A stretch of DNA of 64,000 nt from JBCBSK01 sp965250105 (GTDB lineage Bacteria; Pseudomonadota; Alphaproteobacteria; Rhizobiales; Tepidamorphaceae): contig OZ252290.1 in the NCBI GenBank assembly GCA_965250105.1, positions 2,418,001 to 2,482,000 of the forward strand. Direction: 5' to 3'. The notes beneath the pieces were generated by a model that saw only the letters and a list, made by a program, of their open reading frames with translations, made no database searches and was not told where the DNA came from. Numbering within the stretch: the stretch's first letter is position 1; each line of letters opens with the position of its first letter. Below, piece after piece: positions 51,959-60,860 of the stretch. The translations under genes and the position numbers were made by a program.

Positions 51959-54400
51959 ATGACCTCGCAAGCCGATCATCTTGCCCTGGATCGCCGCCGT
52001 TTTCTCGCCGGAAGCGCCATGGCGCTTCTCGCCCTATCGGGCCGCCCGGCCTTCGCGCAGGGTCTTGGCGCCGAAAATGCTTTGCCGGGTGTGCTGCCCG
52101 ATGACGGCGGTGTTCTGACCAGTTCGCATTGGGGCGCGTTCCACGCCCAGGTGGCGGATGGCCGGCTCGTCGGTGTCGAACCCTTCGCGCCGGACCGTCA
52201 TCCGACGGCGATGATCAACAACTTCCCCAAGCTGGTCTACGACCCGTCGCGGATCGGCCAGCCGATGGTGCGGCAGAGCTATCTGGCGGCCGGCGGGCCG
52301 GCCAATCCGGAACTGCGCGGCGCCGAGCCCTTCGTGCCGGTCGATTGGGACGTGGCGCTCGATCTCGCGGCCGGGGAAATCGACCGCGTCCGGTCGACCC
52401 ATGGCAATGAGGCGATCCTCGGTGGTAGCTATGGCTGGGGCAGCGCCGGCCAGTTGCACAATCCCAACACGCTGACCACCCGCGCCATGGGTCTCGTCGG
52501 CGGCTATGTCGACGACCTGACCAATTATTCCTATGGCGCCGGCATGACGCTTCTGCCGCATATCGTCGGCAGCTCGCAGTCGATCGTCGGACCGGCCACC
52601 ACCTGGCCGGTCATACTCGACAACACCAATCTGATCGTGTCCTTCGGCGGTGCCGCCTTCAAGAACGGCCAGATCACCTATGGCGGGGCGGGCGAACACA
52701 CCACCGAACGCTATATGCGCGAGGCCGCCGAACGCGGTATCGAACTCGTCGTGATCAACCCGATCCGCGAGCGCGAGACGATCGAACTCGACGCCGAATG
52801 GCTGCCGATCAAGCCCGCCACCGATACCGCGCTGATGCTGGCGCTGGCGCACACGCTGCTCGCCGAGGACCTGGCCGACCGGGCCTTCCTGGAGCGCTAT
52901 ACCGAAGGCGCCGATCGCCTGATCGCCTATATCCAGGGCGAGACCGACGGCATCGAGAAGACGCCCGACTGGGCGGCGCCGATCGCCGAGATGGACGCCG
53001 AGACGATCCGCGCCCTGGCCCGCCGCATGGCGGCCTCGCGCACCATGATCATGACGAGCTGGTCGCTGCAGCGCCACCGGTTCGGCGAGCAGCCCTGGTG
53101 GATGACGGTGGCGCTCGCCGCCATGCTTGGCCAGATCGGCCTGCCCGGCGGCGGCTTCAGCTTCGCCTATACCTCGACCAACGGCGTCGGCGCCCCGCGC
53201 GCGCCGCTCCATGTCGCCGCCATCCGCCGGGGGCGCAATCCGGTGCGGCTGAAGTTCCCGGTCGCGCGCGTCGCCGACATGCTGACCGATCCCGGCGGCA
53301 GCGTGGCCTATAACGGGCGGAACTTCACCTATCCCGATATCCGCCTGGTTTACTGGGCGGGCGGCAATCCGTTCCACCACCATCAGGACCTCAACCGGCT
53401 GATCGGGGCCTGGCGCAAGCCCGAAACCATCATCGTCCACGAACCGTTCTGGACCGGCACGGCGCGGCGGGCGGATATTGTTTTGCCGGCAACGACCTCG
53501 CTCGAAAGGAACGATATCGGCGCCTCGTCGCGCGATGCCTATGTCATCGCAATGAAGCAGGCCATCCGTCCGGTGGGGGCCGCGCGCAACGACATCGACA
53601 TCTTCGCCGATCTGATGGACCGCTTCGGCCAGCGCGACGCCTTCACGGAGGGCCGCGACGAGGCCGCCTGGCTGCGGCATCTGTGGGACGAAACGCGCGT
53701 CAATGCCGAAACCGAGGGCATGACGCTGCCCGATTTCGACACCTTCTGGGAACGCGGCTATCACGTCACCGAGGACCCCAATCCGAGCTATGTCTATCTC
53801 GGCGACTTCCGAACCGATCCGGAGGCCAATCCGCTGCGCACCCCGTCGGGCCGGATCGAACTGTTCAGCGAGACGATTGACGGCTTCGGCTATGACGACT
53901 GTCCGGGCCATCCGGTCTGGCGCGCGCCCGAGGAATGGGCGCTCGCCGAGGACGGCTATCCGTTGCAGCTTCTGTCGACCCATCCGCGCTACCGGCTGCA
54001 CAGCCAGATGGACAATGGCGAACTGGCGCGGTCGAACAAGGTTGCCGATCGCGAGCCGCTCTATCTTCATCCCGACGATGCCGCGGCGCGCGGCATCGCC
54101 GATGGCGACATCGTCCGCGTCTTCAACCATCGCGGCGCGCTGCTCGCCGGCGCGGTGGTGACCGAGGACATCCGGCCCGGCGTCATCTGCATCGAGGAAG
54201 GCGCCTGGTTCGATCCCGAGGATCCCGCGACGCCGGGCAGCCTCGACCGCCACGGCAATCCGAACATGGTGACGCCGGATATTGGCACCTCGAAGCTCGG
54301 CCAGGGCTGCTCGGCGCAGACGGCGATGGTCGAGATCGCCCGTTTCGACGGGACGCCGCCGCCCGTCGGCGCGTTCGACCCGCCGGCGCGCGGCGCCTGA
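51959..54400 (+). CDS. Tat-exported molybdopterin oxidoreductase (DMSO/TMAO reductase family)
   Basis: An 813-residue molybdoenzyme. The N-terminal twin-arginine signal (D-R-R-R-F-L-A-G-S then a hydrophobic stretch ending A-F-A) sends the folded protein to the periplasm. The lack of an N-terminal Cys cluster and the motif N-Y-S-Y-G-A-G, whose Ser191 corresponds to the serine ligand of Mo, place it in the DorA/TorA/BisC group with bis-MGD as the only cofactor. Tyr158 and Trp160 (S-Y-G-W) match the active-site pair of DMSO reductase. It would reduce an S- or N-oxide. The next gene encodes an exported rubredoxin; no TorC/DorC cytochrome or TorD chaperone gene is adjacent. The start at 51959 has GGGAG upstream. 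Confidence 0.92.
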   Translation: MTSQADHLALDRRRFLAGSAMALLALSGRPAFAQGLGAENALPGVLPDDGGVLTSSHWGAFHAQVADGRLVGVEPFAPDRHPTAMINNFPKLVYDPSRIGQPMVRQSYLAAGGPANPELRGAEPFVPVDWDVALDLAAGEIDRVRSTHGNEAILGGSYGWGSAGQLHNPNTLTTRAMGLVGGYVDDLTNYSYGAGMTLLPHIVGSSQSIVGPATTWPVILDNTNLIVSFGGAAFKNGQITYGGAGEHTTERYMREAAERGIELVVINPIRERETIELDAEWLPIKPATDTALMLALAHTLLAEDLADRAFLERYTEGADRLIAYIQGETDGIEKTPDWAAPIAEMDAETIRALARRMAASRTMIMTSWSLQRHRFGEQPWWMTVALAAMLGQIGLPGGGFSFAYTSTNGVGAPRAPLHVAAIRRGRNPVRLKFPVARVADMLTDPGGSVAYNGRNFTYPDIRLVYWAGGNPFHHHQDLNRLIGAWRKPETIIVHEPFWTGTARRADIVLPATTSLERNDIGASSRDAYVIAMKQAIRPVGAARNDIDIFADLMDRFGQRDAFTEGRDEAAWLRHLWDETRVNAETEGMTLPDFDTFWERGYHVTEDPNPSYVYLGDFRTDPEANPLRTPSGRIELFSETIDGFGYDDCPGHPVWRAPEEWALAEDGYPLQLLSTHPRYRLHSQMDNGELARSNKVADREPLYLHPDDAAARGIADGDIVRVFNHRGALLAGAVVTEDIRPGVICIEEGAWFDPEDPATPGSLDRHGNPNMVTPDIGTSKLGQGCSAQTAMVEIARFDGTPPPVGAFDPPARGA

Positions 54401-54464
54401 CCGCGCCCGGCGTGACCGTTCCGTTCGCTTCCGTTCCGTTCGCCCTTCTCAAGGAGACCCGTTG

Positions 54465-54806
54465 ATGTCGCATGGAAATGCCACGACCGAGACCGCCGAG
54501 CCCCAAGACGAGGCCGTCGCCGACTTTCTGACCCGCCGCGGCGTTCTGGCGCGTGTCGGCCTGTTCGGCGCGATCGCCCCGCTGATCCTTGGGCCCGTCA
54601 GCGCCGTGCCCTGGGCGCTCGGCACGCGCCACGCCGAGGCGGCGAGCGATCTGCCGACCAATCGCTGCCCGGAACAGGAATGCAGCTGGCTCTACAATCC
54701 GGCGATCGGCGATCCCGATGGCGGCATTCCGCCGGGCATCGCCTTCGAGGATCTGCCGGAGGACTGGGTGTGCCCCGAATGCGGCACGCCGAAATATCTC
54801 TGGTAA
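54465..54806 (+). CDS. Exported rubredoxin with a twin-arginine signal and CX4C first knuckle
   Basis: A 113-residue protein. Residues 20-59 look like a Tat signal and anchor (L-T-R-R-G-V-L-A-R followed by a hydrophobic stretch). Residues 66-113 are a rubredoxin: Y-N-P-A-I-G-D-P-D-G-G-I-P-P-G, F-E-D-L-P-E-D-W-V-C-P-E-C-G. Ligand cysteines are 68, 73, 103 and 106. The first pair is C-P-E-Q-E-C (CX4C) where nearly all rubredoxins have CX2C. AAGGAGA sits seven bases before the ATG. It follows the molybdoenzyme gene by 64 bases on the same strand, suggesting it carries electrons to or from that enzyme in the periplasm; this is inference. Confidence 0.85.
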   Translation: MSHGNATTETAEPQDEAVADFLTRRGVLARVGLFGAIAPLILGPVSAVPWALGTRHAEAASDLPTNRCPEQECSWLYNPAIGDPDGGIPPGIAFEDLPEDWVCPECGTPKYLW

Positions 54807-54829
54807 TCAGTGCCGCAGCTTGAGCTGAT

Positions 54830-55759
54830 CTAGAGCGTGGCGAGGTCGACATTGCCGCCGCAGATCAGCACGCCGACGCGCTCGCCCGGCACCGGCCGGT
54901 AGCCGCCGGCGACGAGCGCGGCCAGGACCGTCGCGCCGCCCGGTTCCGAGGCGATGCGGATATTGCGCCACAAGAGCTGTTGCGCGGCGGCGATCTCCGC
55001 ATCCTCGACCAGGACGACATGGTCGACGAAGGCGCTTGCGATCTCGAAGGGACGGGTGCCGACGGAGCGGGCGCCGAGCGAATCGGCGGCGAGACCCGAC
55101 ACTTCGACATCGACCGGCCGACCCGCGCGCAGCGCGGCATCGAGCGCGTTCGACGTGCGCGGCTCGACCGCGACCACCTTGACCCGGCCGCGATGCCAGC
55201 CGGCGACGCCGGCGATCAGCCCGCCGCCGCCCACCGCCACCAGGATCGTATCGAGATCGGGCGCCTGGTCCTGCCATTCACGCGCCACCGTGCCCTGGCC
55301 GGCGATCGTCCGGTCGGCGTCATAGGCATGGATGCCGACCGCGCCCGTGTCGCGCTGGAAGGTTTCGCAGGCCGTTAGCGCATCGGCATAGCGCGCCCCG
55401 CCGACGACGAGGTCGGCGTGAAAGTCGCGGATGCGGGCCTGTTTGGCCGGGCTCGAAATCTCGGGCACGAAGATATGCGCCCGATGGCCGAGCGCCTGGG
55501 CGGCACAGGCCACGGCGGCGCCGTGATTGCCGCCCGAGGCCGCCGCCACGCCGGCGTCGGGCACCGCGCCCGCCAGAAGCGTGTTGAACGCGCCGCGCGC
55601 CTTGAACGAGCCGGCATGCTGGACGAGTTCGAGCTTCAGCGACAGCGGCCGGTCATGGTCGATCGCGAGATCGGCCGCCGCGATGTCGAGAACCGGCGTC
55701 CGGCGGATGTGGGGGCGGATACGCTCATGCGCCGCCGCGATGTCGTCGGGTGAGATCAT
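54830..55759 (-). CDS. PLP-dependent threonine/serine dehydratase-like enzyme
   Basis: A 309-residue fold-type II PLP enzyme. The PLP lysine is in G-S-F-K-A-R-G-A (about residue 52), the Asn-loop in A-A-S-G-G-N-H-G, and the phosphate-binding glycine loop in V-G-G-G-G-L-I-A-G. It is the catabolic short form without the ACT regulatory domain of biosynthetic IlvA. Members include threonine deaminase, serine dehydratase and hydroxyaspartate dehydratase; sequence alone does not separate these. Single gene on the minus strand, with only 23 bases to the end of the rubredoxin gene. Confidence 0.88.
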   Translation of the reverse strand: MISPDDIAAAHERIRPHIRRTPVLDIAAADLAIDHDRPLSLKLELVQHAGSFKARGAFNTLLAGAVPDAGVAAASGGNHGAAVACAAQALGHRAHIFVPEISSPAKQARIRDFHADLVVGGARYADALTACETFQRDTGAVGIHAYDADRTIAGQGTVAREWQDQAPDLDTILVAVGGGGLIAGVAGWHRGRVKVVAVEPRTSNALDAALRAGRPVDVEVSGLAADSLGARSVGTRPFEIASAFVDHVVLVEDAEIAAAQQLLWRNIRIASEPGGATVLAALVAGGYRPVPGERVGVLICGGNVDLATL

Positions 55760-56107
55760 GGCTTCCGGTTACCGCCGGCGGGTTCCGGACGATACTCCGT
55801 CTTTTTACGTAAGGATCGTCTTTTCAACTGCGCCGGATTTGCCTATATCGGCTCGAACGATTGGGGGATTGGCGTCGTTTCGCGGCGCTTGCGCCCCTTT
55901 CATCGACATGTCACACAGGCTCGGCGGCCCGACTCGCGTTCTCGCCGAAGAGCTTGCGCCGGAACCGGTGCGGGTCGGCGATGCCGACGCGGCAGGGTCG
56001 ACCATCTTTCCGGGGAGATCGCGCGGATCGAGGCCCGGGACGATCTCGTTCCGGCGGGGCGGATCACGGACTTAGGGAGCCGACGGCCGGTCGGGATTGC
56101 AGCGACG
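55760..56107. other. Upstream region and long leader of the mrp operon
   Basis: 348 bases. After the candidate promoter the leader contains compact stems such as GGCGC-TT-GCGCC (55884-55895) and TCGGCG/CGCCGA (55921-55926 and 55943-55948). The mrpA reading frame stays open through it, but codon usage and content do not look like membrane protein, so I treat it as untranslated. A structured regulatory RNA is possible and unproven. Confidence 0.4.
55821..55849 (+). promoter_or_regulatory. Candidate promoter of the mrp operon
   Basis: TTTTCA (55821-55826) and TATATC (55844-55849) are separated by exactly 17 bases. Transcription would begin near 55857, leaving a leader of about 250 bases before mrpA. 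Confidence 0.45.
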
Positions 56108-58486
56108 ATGCTTTTCGCCGTTCTTTCTGGATTCTTGCTGGCGCCCTTCGCGCCGGCCGTCAGGCAAGCGGCTCCGATGCGTGCCGGCTGGCTGCTGGCG
56201 CTGTTGCCGGCCGGATTGTTCGTCTATTTCTGCCAGTTCCTGGCGCCCATCGCCGCTGGCGAGACGATCGTCTTCTCGATGCCGTGGATCCCGGCCTATG
56301 GCGTCAACCTATCCTTTTATGTCGACGGGCTGAGCCTGCTCTTCGCGCTGCTGATCTCCGGCATCGGTACCTTCATCCTGATCTATGCCGGGGGCTATCT
56401 GAAGGGCCATGCCGATCAGGGCCGGTTCTTCACCTTCCTGCTCCTGTTCATGGCGTCGATGCTCGGCCTCGTATTGGCCGACAACCTGATCACGCTGTTC
56501 GTGTTCTGGGAGCTGACCTCGATCACCTCCTTCCTGCTGATCAGCTTCGACACCCGGCGGCGGGCGGCGCGGCGCGCGGCCCTTCAGGCGCTCGTCGTGA
56601 CCGGCGGCGGGGGCTTGGCGCTGCTCGCCGGCCTTCTGCTGATGGGCCAGGTCGGCGGCACGCTCGAAATGAGCGAACTGCTCACCTCGGGCGATGTCTT
56701 GCGCGATTCGCCGGCCTATATGGCGATCCTGCTCCTGGTCCTGCTCGGCGCCTTCACCAAGAGCGCCCAGGTGCCGTTCCATTTCTGGCTGCCCAATGCG
56801 ATGGAAGCGCCGACACCCGTGTCGGCCTTCCTGCACTCGGCCACCATGGTCAAGGCCGGCGTCTATCTTCTGGCCCGCGTCAATCCCGTCCTCGGCGAAA
56901 CCGATGTCTGGATGATGACGCTGGTGGCCTTCGGGGCCGCGACCTTCGCGCTCGGCACCTTCCTCGCGCTGCGCAATACCGATCTCAAGCTGATGCTGGC
57001 GCAGACCACGGTGGCGAGCCTTGGCCTCCTGGTCATGCTGATCGGGATCGGCACCGATTACGCGCTCGAGGCGGCGGCGCTCTATCTCCTGGCCCATTCG
57101 CTGTTCAAGGGCTGCCTGTTCATGGCCGCCGGCGCGATCGATCACGAGACCGGTACGCGCCAGCAGCCGGAACTCGGCGGCCTGCGCCCGCTGATGCCGT
57201 GGACCGCCGGCGCCGCGCTTCTGGCCGGGCTTTCGATGGCCGGCATCCCGCCCTTCTTCGGCTTCATCGCCAAGGAGTTCATCTATAAGGGCACGACCGA
57301 GGGTGACCATGTCCTGCTGGTCACCGGCATCGCGGTCGTCGCCAATGCGCTGATGCTGGCGGTCGCCACGCTGGTCGCCGTCAAGCCGTTCATCGGCGAC
57401 CTGAAGCCGACGCCGAAGAAGCCGCATGAAGCCCCGCTCTCGCTGTTGGCCGGACCGCTGGTCCTGTCGGGCCTCGGCCTCGTTTTCGGCGTCATCAACA
57501 CCTGGCCGGAAGTCTATGCCATCGCGCCCGTCGTCCAGGCCATGGCCGGCCAGCCGGTCGAGGTCGACATCTATCTCTGGGGCGGCGTCAACACGGCGCT
57601 GATCCTGTCGATCGTGACGATCGCGCTCGGTCTCGCGATCTTCATCGCCCATGTGCCGATCCGCGCGGTCTTCGCCCGCATCGTCGACGCGACCTGGGGC
57701 CCCGATACCGGCTACGACCAGTTCATGGACGGGCTCGTCTCGGGTGCCCGCGTCGCCACCGGCCTGACCCAGACCGGCGTCATGCGCCATTATCTGGTCG
57801 CCACCATGCTGACCTTCGCCGCCGTCGTCGCCGTGCCGCGCCTGCTTGGCACCGGCGTGACGCCCGACTGGCCGACCGAACTGACCTTCTACCATTGGGG
57901 CGTCTTCCTGATGGCGGCCTTCGGCGCGTTCCAGATCGCGCGCGCCCGCACGCCGCTGATCGCGGTCGTCTCGATGGGCATTCTCGGCGTCGCCGTGGCG
58001 CTGATCTTTCTGTTATTCGGCGCGCCGGATCTCGCCTTCACCCAGCTCATGGTCGAGACCCTGTCGGTGGTGATCCTGACGCTCGTCATCACCCGGCTGC
58101 CGATGGATACGCCGCATCAGCGGTCGTTCGCCGCCGGCACCTTCGACATCGTGCTCGCCGGCGTCATCGGCGTGTCGATGACGATCCTCCTGATGGGCGT
58201 CACTTCGGGTCCGCTCGACATGACGCTGTCGACCTATTTCGCCGAACGCTCCTATCCGGACGCGCTCGGGCGCAACATCGTCAACGTCATCCTGGTCGAC
58301 TTCCGCGCGCTCGACACGCTGGGCGAGATCCTCGTCGTGGTCATCGCCGGCGTCGCCGCGATCGGCCTCATCCAGTTCGGTGCCCGCCGCCCGATCGCCG
58401 AGGCGTTCAAGCGGCTCGCGGCCCGCCGCCAGGACCTCCTCGCCCCGCCGCCCGTCGGCAAGCCCGCAGCGGAGCCCGCCGAATGA
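56108..58486 (+). CDS. mrpA: Na+/H+ antiporter subunit MrpA
   Basis: A 792-residue polytopic membrane protein homologous to the ND5/NuoL subunit of complex I. The antiporter core has about 14 helices, with Y-V-D-G-L-S-L-L-F-A, E-L-T-S-I-T-S-F-L-L-I and a charged-residue set including K in A-F-T-K-S-A-Q-V-P-F-H-F-W-L-P. A C-terminal MrpB-like/DUF4040 extension follows (about 640-770; F-G-A-P-D-L-A-F-T-Q-L-M-V-E). It is not fused to MrpB, which is a separate gene overlapping it by ATGA. The start at 56108 is the best start for the first helix, but the Shine-Dalgarno is weak. First gene of mrpABCDEFG. Confidence 0.93.
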   Translation: MLFAVLSGFLLAPFAPAVRQAAPMRAGWLLALLPAGLFVYFCQFLAPIAAGETIVFSMPWIPAYGVNLSFYVDGLSLLFALLISGIGTFILIYAGGYLKGHADQGRFFTFLLLFMASMLGLVLADNLITLFVFWELTSITSFLLISFDTRRRAARRAALQALVVTGGGGLALLAGLLLMGQVGGTLEMSELLTSGDVLRDSPAYMAILLLVLLGAFTKSAQVPFHFWLPNAMEAPTPVSAFLHSATMVKAGVYLLARVNPVLGETDVWMMTLVAFGAATFALGTFLALRNTDLKLMLAQTTVASLGLLVMLIGIGTDYALEAAALYLLAHSLFKGCLFMAAGAIDHETGTRQQPELGGLRPLMPWTAGAALLAGLSMAGIPPFFGFIAKEFIYKGTTEGDHVLLVTGIAVVANALMLAVATLVAVKPFIGDLKPTPKKPHEAPLSLLAGPLVLSGLGLVFGVINTWPEVYAIAPVVQAMAGQPVEVDIYLWGGVNTALILSIVTIALGLAIFIAHVPIRAVFARIVDATWGPDTGYDQFMDGLVSGARVATGLTQTGVMRHYLVATMLTFAAVVAVPRLLGTGVTPDWPTELTFYHWGVFLMAAFGAFQIARARTPLIAVVSMGILGVAVALIFLLFGAPDLAFTQLMVETLSVVILTLVITRLPMDTPHQRSFAAGTFDIVLAGVIGVSMTILLMGVTSGPLDMTLSTYFAERSYPDALGRNIVNVILVDFRALDTLGEILVVVIAGVAAIGLIQFGARRPIAEAFKRLAARRQDLLAPPPVGKPAAEPAE

Positions 58487-58896
58487 ATTCGCTCATCCTC
58501 AGAACCGCCGTCCCCTTCCTGGTCGGCCTGATGTTCCTGTTCTCGATCTATGTGCTGCTGCGCGGGCATAACGAGCCCGGCGGCGGCTTCATCGGCGGGC
58601 TGATCGGTGCGTCGGCGCTCGCCATCTATTCGATCTCGGACGGCCCGGCGGTGGTGCGCCAGGCGCTGGTGCTGCCGCCGATCGCCATCGCCGGCATCGG
58701 GCTGACGCTGGCGGCGATCTCGGGCCTGCTGTCGTTCTTCGTCGGCGACGCCTTCCTGACCGGGCTCTGGTACATCCCGGAATGGGCGCCCGACTTCAAG
58801 CTGATCTCGACCGTCGTCCTGTTCGACATCGGCGTCTACATGGTGGTGGTGGCGACGATCGTCGCGATCGCGATCGCGCTCGAGGAGTCCTGCTGA
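58483..58896 (+). CDS. mrpB: Na+/H+ antiporter subunit MrpB
   Basis: A 137-residue membrane protein with four predicted helices. The family motif R-G-H-N-E-P-G-G-G-F-I-G-G-L is near residue 28, and F-D-I-G-V-Y near residue 115. It belongs to the hetero-oligomeric Mrp complex, which exchanges cytoplasmic Na+ for H+. The start overlaps the mrpA stop (ATGA), showing coupling, and mrpC starts two bases after its stop. Confidence 0.94.
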   Translation: MNSLILRTAVPFLVGLMFLFSIYVLLRGHNEPGGGFIGGLIGASALAIYSISDGPAVVRQALVLPPIAIAGIGLTLAAISGLLSFFVGDAFLTGLWYIPEWAPDFKLISTVVLFDIGVYMVVVATIVAIAIALEESC

Positions 58897-58897
58897 G

Positions 58898-59284
58898 ATG
58901 GAGCACGCCGTCGCCGTTCTCGTCGGCTTCCTGTTCGCGGCAGCGGTCTTCATGCTGCTGTCGGGCTCGATCATTCGCCTGTTGCTCGGCGTCTTCGTGC
59001 TCGGCAATGCGACGCATCTTTTGATCTTCGTGTCCGGCCGGCTGTCGCTCGACGACCCGCCGCTGGTGCCGTCGCAGCTTTACGCACCCGACAGCCCGAT
59101 CGCCAATCCGCTGCCGCAGGCGCTGATCCTGACCGCCATCGTCATCAGCTTCGCCCTGTTCTCCTTTCTGCTCGTCCTCGGCTACCGGGCCTATGAGGAA
59201 CTGAAGACGGTGCGCACCGCCGAGATGCGCGACGCCGAACCCATCGTCGACGAGAGCGCTCTGTTGCGGGGCCGCGATGTTTGA
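58898..59284 (+). CDS. mrpC: Na+/H+ antiporter subunit MrpC (NuoK-like)
   Basis: A 128-residue subunit homologous to complex I subunit NuoK, with three predicted helices. N-A-T-H-L-L-I-F lies in the second helix, and the conserved D-P-L-P-Q-A-L-I-L-T-A-I-V-I pattern appears here as N-P-L-P-Q-A-L-I-L-T-A-I-V-I near residue 70. Its C-terminus overlaps the mrpD start by eight bases. Confidence 0.94.
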   Translation: MEHAVAVLVGFLFAAAVFMLLSGSIIRLLLGVFVLGNATHLLIFVSGRLSLDDPPLVPSQLYAPDSPIANPLPQALILTAIVISFALFSFLLVLGYRAYEELKTVRTAEMRDAEPIVDESALLRGRDV

Positions 59285-60860
59285 CATGACCGAATGGCTC
59301 GTCGCGCTGCCGGCCGCGATCCTGATCACCGCGACCGGCCTCGCCGTCTCGGTGTGGGGCCATGCGCGCGCCCAGATCGCCATCGCCTTTCTCGGCATGG
59401 CGGGGCAGACGCTCGCCTCGCTGTTCCTCTTGACCTATGTCCTGGAGCAGGGGCCGCTGGCCATGAGCATGGGCGGCTGGCCGGCGCCGTTCGGCATCGC
59501 GCTCGTCGCCGATCCGCTGAGTGCTGGACTGTCCTTCCTGACCGGGCTGATCGGCTTGGCGGTGGTCGTCTATTCGGTCGGCGATGTCCGCCGCAAGCAC
59601 CGCAAGGCCGGCTTCTATCCGCTGGTCATCGCGCTGATCCTCGGCGTCAATGGCGCGTTCCTCACCGGCGACGTCTTCAATCTCTATGTCTGGTTCGAGA
59701 TCATCCTGATCGCGTCCTTCGGCCTGCTGGTGCTCGGCGGCTCGCGCGAACAGATCGACGGGGCGGTGAAATACGCCTTCCTCAACCTCATCGCCACGAC
59801 GCTTCTGCTGATCGCCATCGGCCTGCTCTACGGCCTCGCCGGCACGCTGAGCTTCGCCGATCTGGCGCTGAAGATCGGCGACCAGCCGATGGACACGACC
59901 TATCTGACGGTCGCGCTCCTATTCCTGCTTGCCTTCGGCATGAAGGCGGCGGTGTTCCCGGTCTATTTCTGGCTGCCGGCCTCCTATCACACGCCGCTGG
60001 CGACCGTGTCGGCGGTGTTTGCGGGCCTGTTGACCAAGGTCGGCGTCTATTCGCTCTACCGGGTGTTCTCGGTCCTGTTCGCCGGCGATGACGGGACGCT
60101 GGCCGAGGTGCTGCTGGTCGTGTCGATCGCCACCATGGTGCTCGGCGCGCTGGGCGCGCTGGCCGAAACCGATGTGCGCCGCTTCGTCTCCTTCCTCGTC
60201 GTCTCCGGCGTCGGCGTCATGCTCGCCGGCCTCGCCATCGGCGGGCGCGAGGCGCTGATGGCCGGCGTGTTCTACACGCTGCATTCCATCATCGCCTCGG
60301 CCGGGCTGTTCATGGCCGCCGGCCTCATGGTGCGGCTCGGCGGCACCAGCGATCTCGCCAGGCTGGCCGGGCTCTACCGCTCGACGCCGCTGGTCGCGGT
60401 CCTGTTCTTCCTCGTCGGCCTGTCGATCGCCGGCGTGCCGCCCTTCGCCGGCTTCTGGGCCAAGGTCTATCTGGTCGACGCGGCACTTGCCGGCGGCTAT
60501 TCCTGGACCGCCGCGGCGGTTCTGTTTTCAGGCTTCATCACGCTCGTTGCCATCGGCCGGCTATGGGCGCTGGCCTTCCTGCGCGACCGGGAAACGGGCG
60601 CCAACACGCTGTTGCACGACCGCGAGCGCGGGCTGATGGCCGGGCCCCTGGCGCTGGTCGCCGTCGCGACCTTCGCGATCGGGATCTTCGCCGGCCCGAT
60701 GACCGATTTCGCCTTCGCCGCCGCCGACGGCCTGATCGATCCGGCCGCCTATATCGTCGAAGTGCTGCAACTGGCCGGCGAGCCTAGCGACGCGATGGAC
60801 ATCGAAGGCGTCGAGATCGACGGCGTGGTGACGGATGAGACGCCGGGAGGAACCGAATGA
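59277..60860 (+). CDS. mrpD: Na+/H+ antiporter subunit MrpD (NuoN/M-like)
   Basis: A 527-residue polytopic protein with about 14 helices, homologous to antiporter-like complex I subunits. It has the conserved F-N-L-Y-V-W-F-E-I-I-L-I (with the essential glutamate), F-G-M-K-A-A-V-F-P-V-Y-F-W-L-P (lysine in the proton path), and A-G-V-P-P-F-A-G-F-W-A-K. The C-terminus is a short acidic tail. It overlaps mrpC by eight bases and mrpE by ATGA, keeping subunit synthesis linked. Confidence 0.95.
   Translation: MFDMTEWLVALPAAILITATGLAVSVWGHARAQIAIAFLGMAGQTLASLFLLTYVLEQGPLAMSMGGWPAPFGIALVADPLSAGLSFLTGLIGLAVVVYSVGDVRRKHRKAGFYPLVIALILGVNGAFLTGDVFNLYVWFEIILIASFGLLVLGGSREQIDGAVKYAFLNLIATTLLLIAIGLLYGLAGTLSFADLALKIGDQPMDTTYLTVALLFLLAFGMKAAVFPVYFWLPASYHTPLATVSAVFAGLLTKVGVYSLYRVFSVLFAGDDGTLAEVLLVVSIATMVLGALGALAETDVRRFVSFLVVSGVGVMLAGLAIGGREALMAGVFYTLHSIIASAGLFMAAGLMVRLGGTSDLARLAGLYRSTPLVAVLFFLVGLSIAGVPPFAGFWAKVYLVDAALAGGYSWTAAAVLFSGFITLVAIGRLWALAFLRDRETGANTLLHDRERGLMAGPLALVAVATFAIGIFAGPMTDFAFAAADGLIDPAAYIVEVLQLAGEPSDAMDIEGVEIDGVVTDETPGGTE

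Noticed and set aside
52034..54253. A 739-codon open frame antisense to the molybdoenzyme gene
   Set aside because: Same antisense artefact; composition is Arg/Gly/Asp-rich with no motifs, while the sense frame matches a known family along its whole length.
55889..56107. An N-terminal extension of MrpA using the open frame upstream
   Set aside because: The extension would add about 73 Arg/Gly-rich residues that do not resemble any MrpA N-terminus; the first membrane helix begins right at the ATG at 56108.
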